This document shows, one piece after another, positions 63,771-64,000 of a stretch of 64,000 bases of DNA (the first letter of the stretch is position 1; the number at the start of each line of letters is the position of its first letter). Both the position numbers and the translations under genes were made by a program. The notes beneath the pieces were generated by a model, which worked only from the letters and a program-made list of their open reading frames with translations, had not been told where the DNA came from and searched no databases. The stretch comes from Acetitomaculum ruminis DSM 5522 (GTDB taxonomy: Bacteria; Bacillota; Clostridia; Lachnospirales; Lachnospiraceae), in the NCBI RefSeq assembly GCF_900112085.1, contig NZ_FOJY01000015.1:1-64000 (forward strand), given 5' to 3'.

Positions 63771-64000
63771 ATGAAAAGTATGAAAACAAAAGATGTTCCG
63801 GTGATGATAATGCTGTTGTCCGGGTTTATTTGTAGTACTGTTTGCATATTAAATAATTATGAGTTGTTTGATATGTTAAGAGCTTTGATTATAGTACTTG
63901 TACTTTTTTATATCATTGGGTTGGTTGCCAAAAGAGTTTTAAACAAATTCTTTAGTGAAAACATAAATCAGTCATTAGAAGAACAGCTTAATGATGAAGA
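63771..64000 (+). CDS. Small membrane protein at the end of the che cluster, 3' truncated
   Basis: ATG 63771 follows GAGGTAACAGC by a normal distance. The visible ~76 residues contain two hydrophobic segments (~11-27 and ~38-56, LIIVLVLFYIIGLVAK) joined by a short loop, then the charged KRVLNKFFSENINQSLEEQL and the window edge. I do not recognise the family. Its place after cheD suggests a flagellar or chemotaxis function or a linker gene before fliA; neither is shown here. Confidence 0.6.
   Translation, partial: MKSMKTKDVPVMIMLLSGFICSTVCILNNYELFDMLRALIIVLVLFYIIGLVAKRVLNKFFSENINQSLEEQLNDE

Overview
The window is a low-GC, Gram-positive (Firmicutes, class Clostridia) chromosome segment. The best fit is a motile Lachnospiraceae-type bacterium, in the range of Lachnospira, Roseburia or Butyrivibrio. 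The grounds are: a CIRCE/hrcA-grpE-dnaK heat-shock cluster, CodY next to a single long fla/che operon, FliY with CheC-like repeats, CheC/CheD adaptation, ireB-ruvX-DUF1292, RNase J, AGGAGG-type ribosome binding sites with several TTG and GTG starts, and BspA-like surface proteins. The species call is inference; no rRNA or tRNA gene is present to confirm it.

Layout. (1) 1-2870: the end of one BspA-like repeat protein, a second secreted paralogue with a DUF4430-like domain, and a Nudix ADP-sugar hydrolase. (2) 2878-7790: rpsT, holA (opposite strand), lepA and hemW. (3) 7799-13983: the heat-shock block, hrcA-grpE-dnaK behind a sigma-A promoter and a perfect CIRCE, then dnaJ with its own promoter, then a small coiled-coil protein ending in a J-domain. 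(4) 14062-18348: prmA-rsmE-cysteine desulfurase-thiI, a ribosome and tRNA modification operon. A convergent HPr-like gene and mtaB follow. (5) 20247-26289: ireB-ruvX-DUF1292, RNase J, a trmR-trhP pair, and a PilT-like ATPase that has lost key catalytic residues. (6) 26373-32343: comM/yifB, dprA, topA and codY. (7) 32554-64000: an almost unbroken flagellar/chemotaxis operon: flgB, flgC, fliE-fliK with a ylxF-like gene, flgD, a TIGR02530-type gene, flgE, flbD, motA, motB, fliL, fliM, fliY, cheY, fliO-fliR, flhB, flhA, flhF, flhG, a PilZ gene, cheB, cheA, cheW, cheC, cheD, and the start of a membrane protein cut by the window edge.

How the parts work together. Region 7 encodes the flagellar rod and hook, the type III export gate (FlhA, FlhB, FliO-R) with its ATPase (FliH, FliI, FliJ), the C-ring (FliG, FliM, FliY), the stator (MotA, MotB), localisation factors (FlhF, FlhG), a c-di-GMP brake candidate, and the signalling chain CheA/W/Y/B/C/D. 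The order dprA-topA-codY-fla/che resembles Bacillus subtilis, where CodY represses fla/che. A weak CodY-box-like sequence lies inside the predicted fla/che promoter here.

Most of the window is conserved core genome. The less ordinary items are the PilT-like protein with altered Walker B and His boxes, the J-domain/coiled-coil protein behind a 9-bp inverted repeat, an HPr-like protein without the phosphoryl-carrier histidine, a FlgD with an extra helical domain resembling one in the surface protein, several strong non-terminator RNA hairpins, and two very short ORFs with good ribosome binding sites. I saw no CRISPR array, insertion sequence, prophage, tRNA or rRNA.
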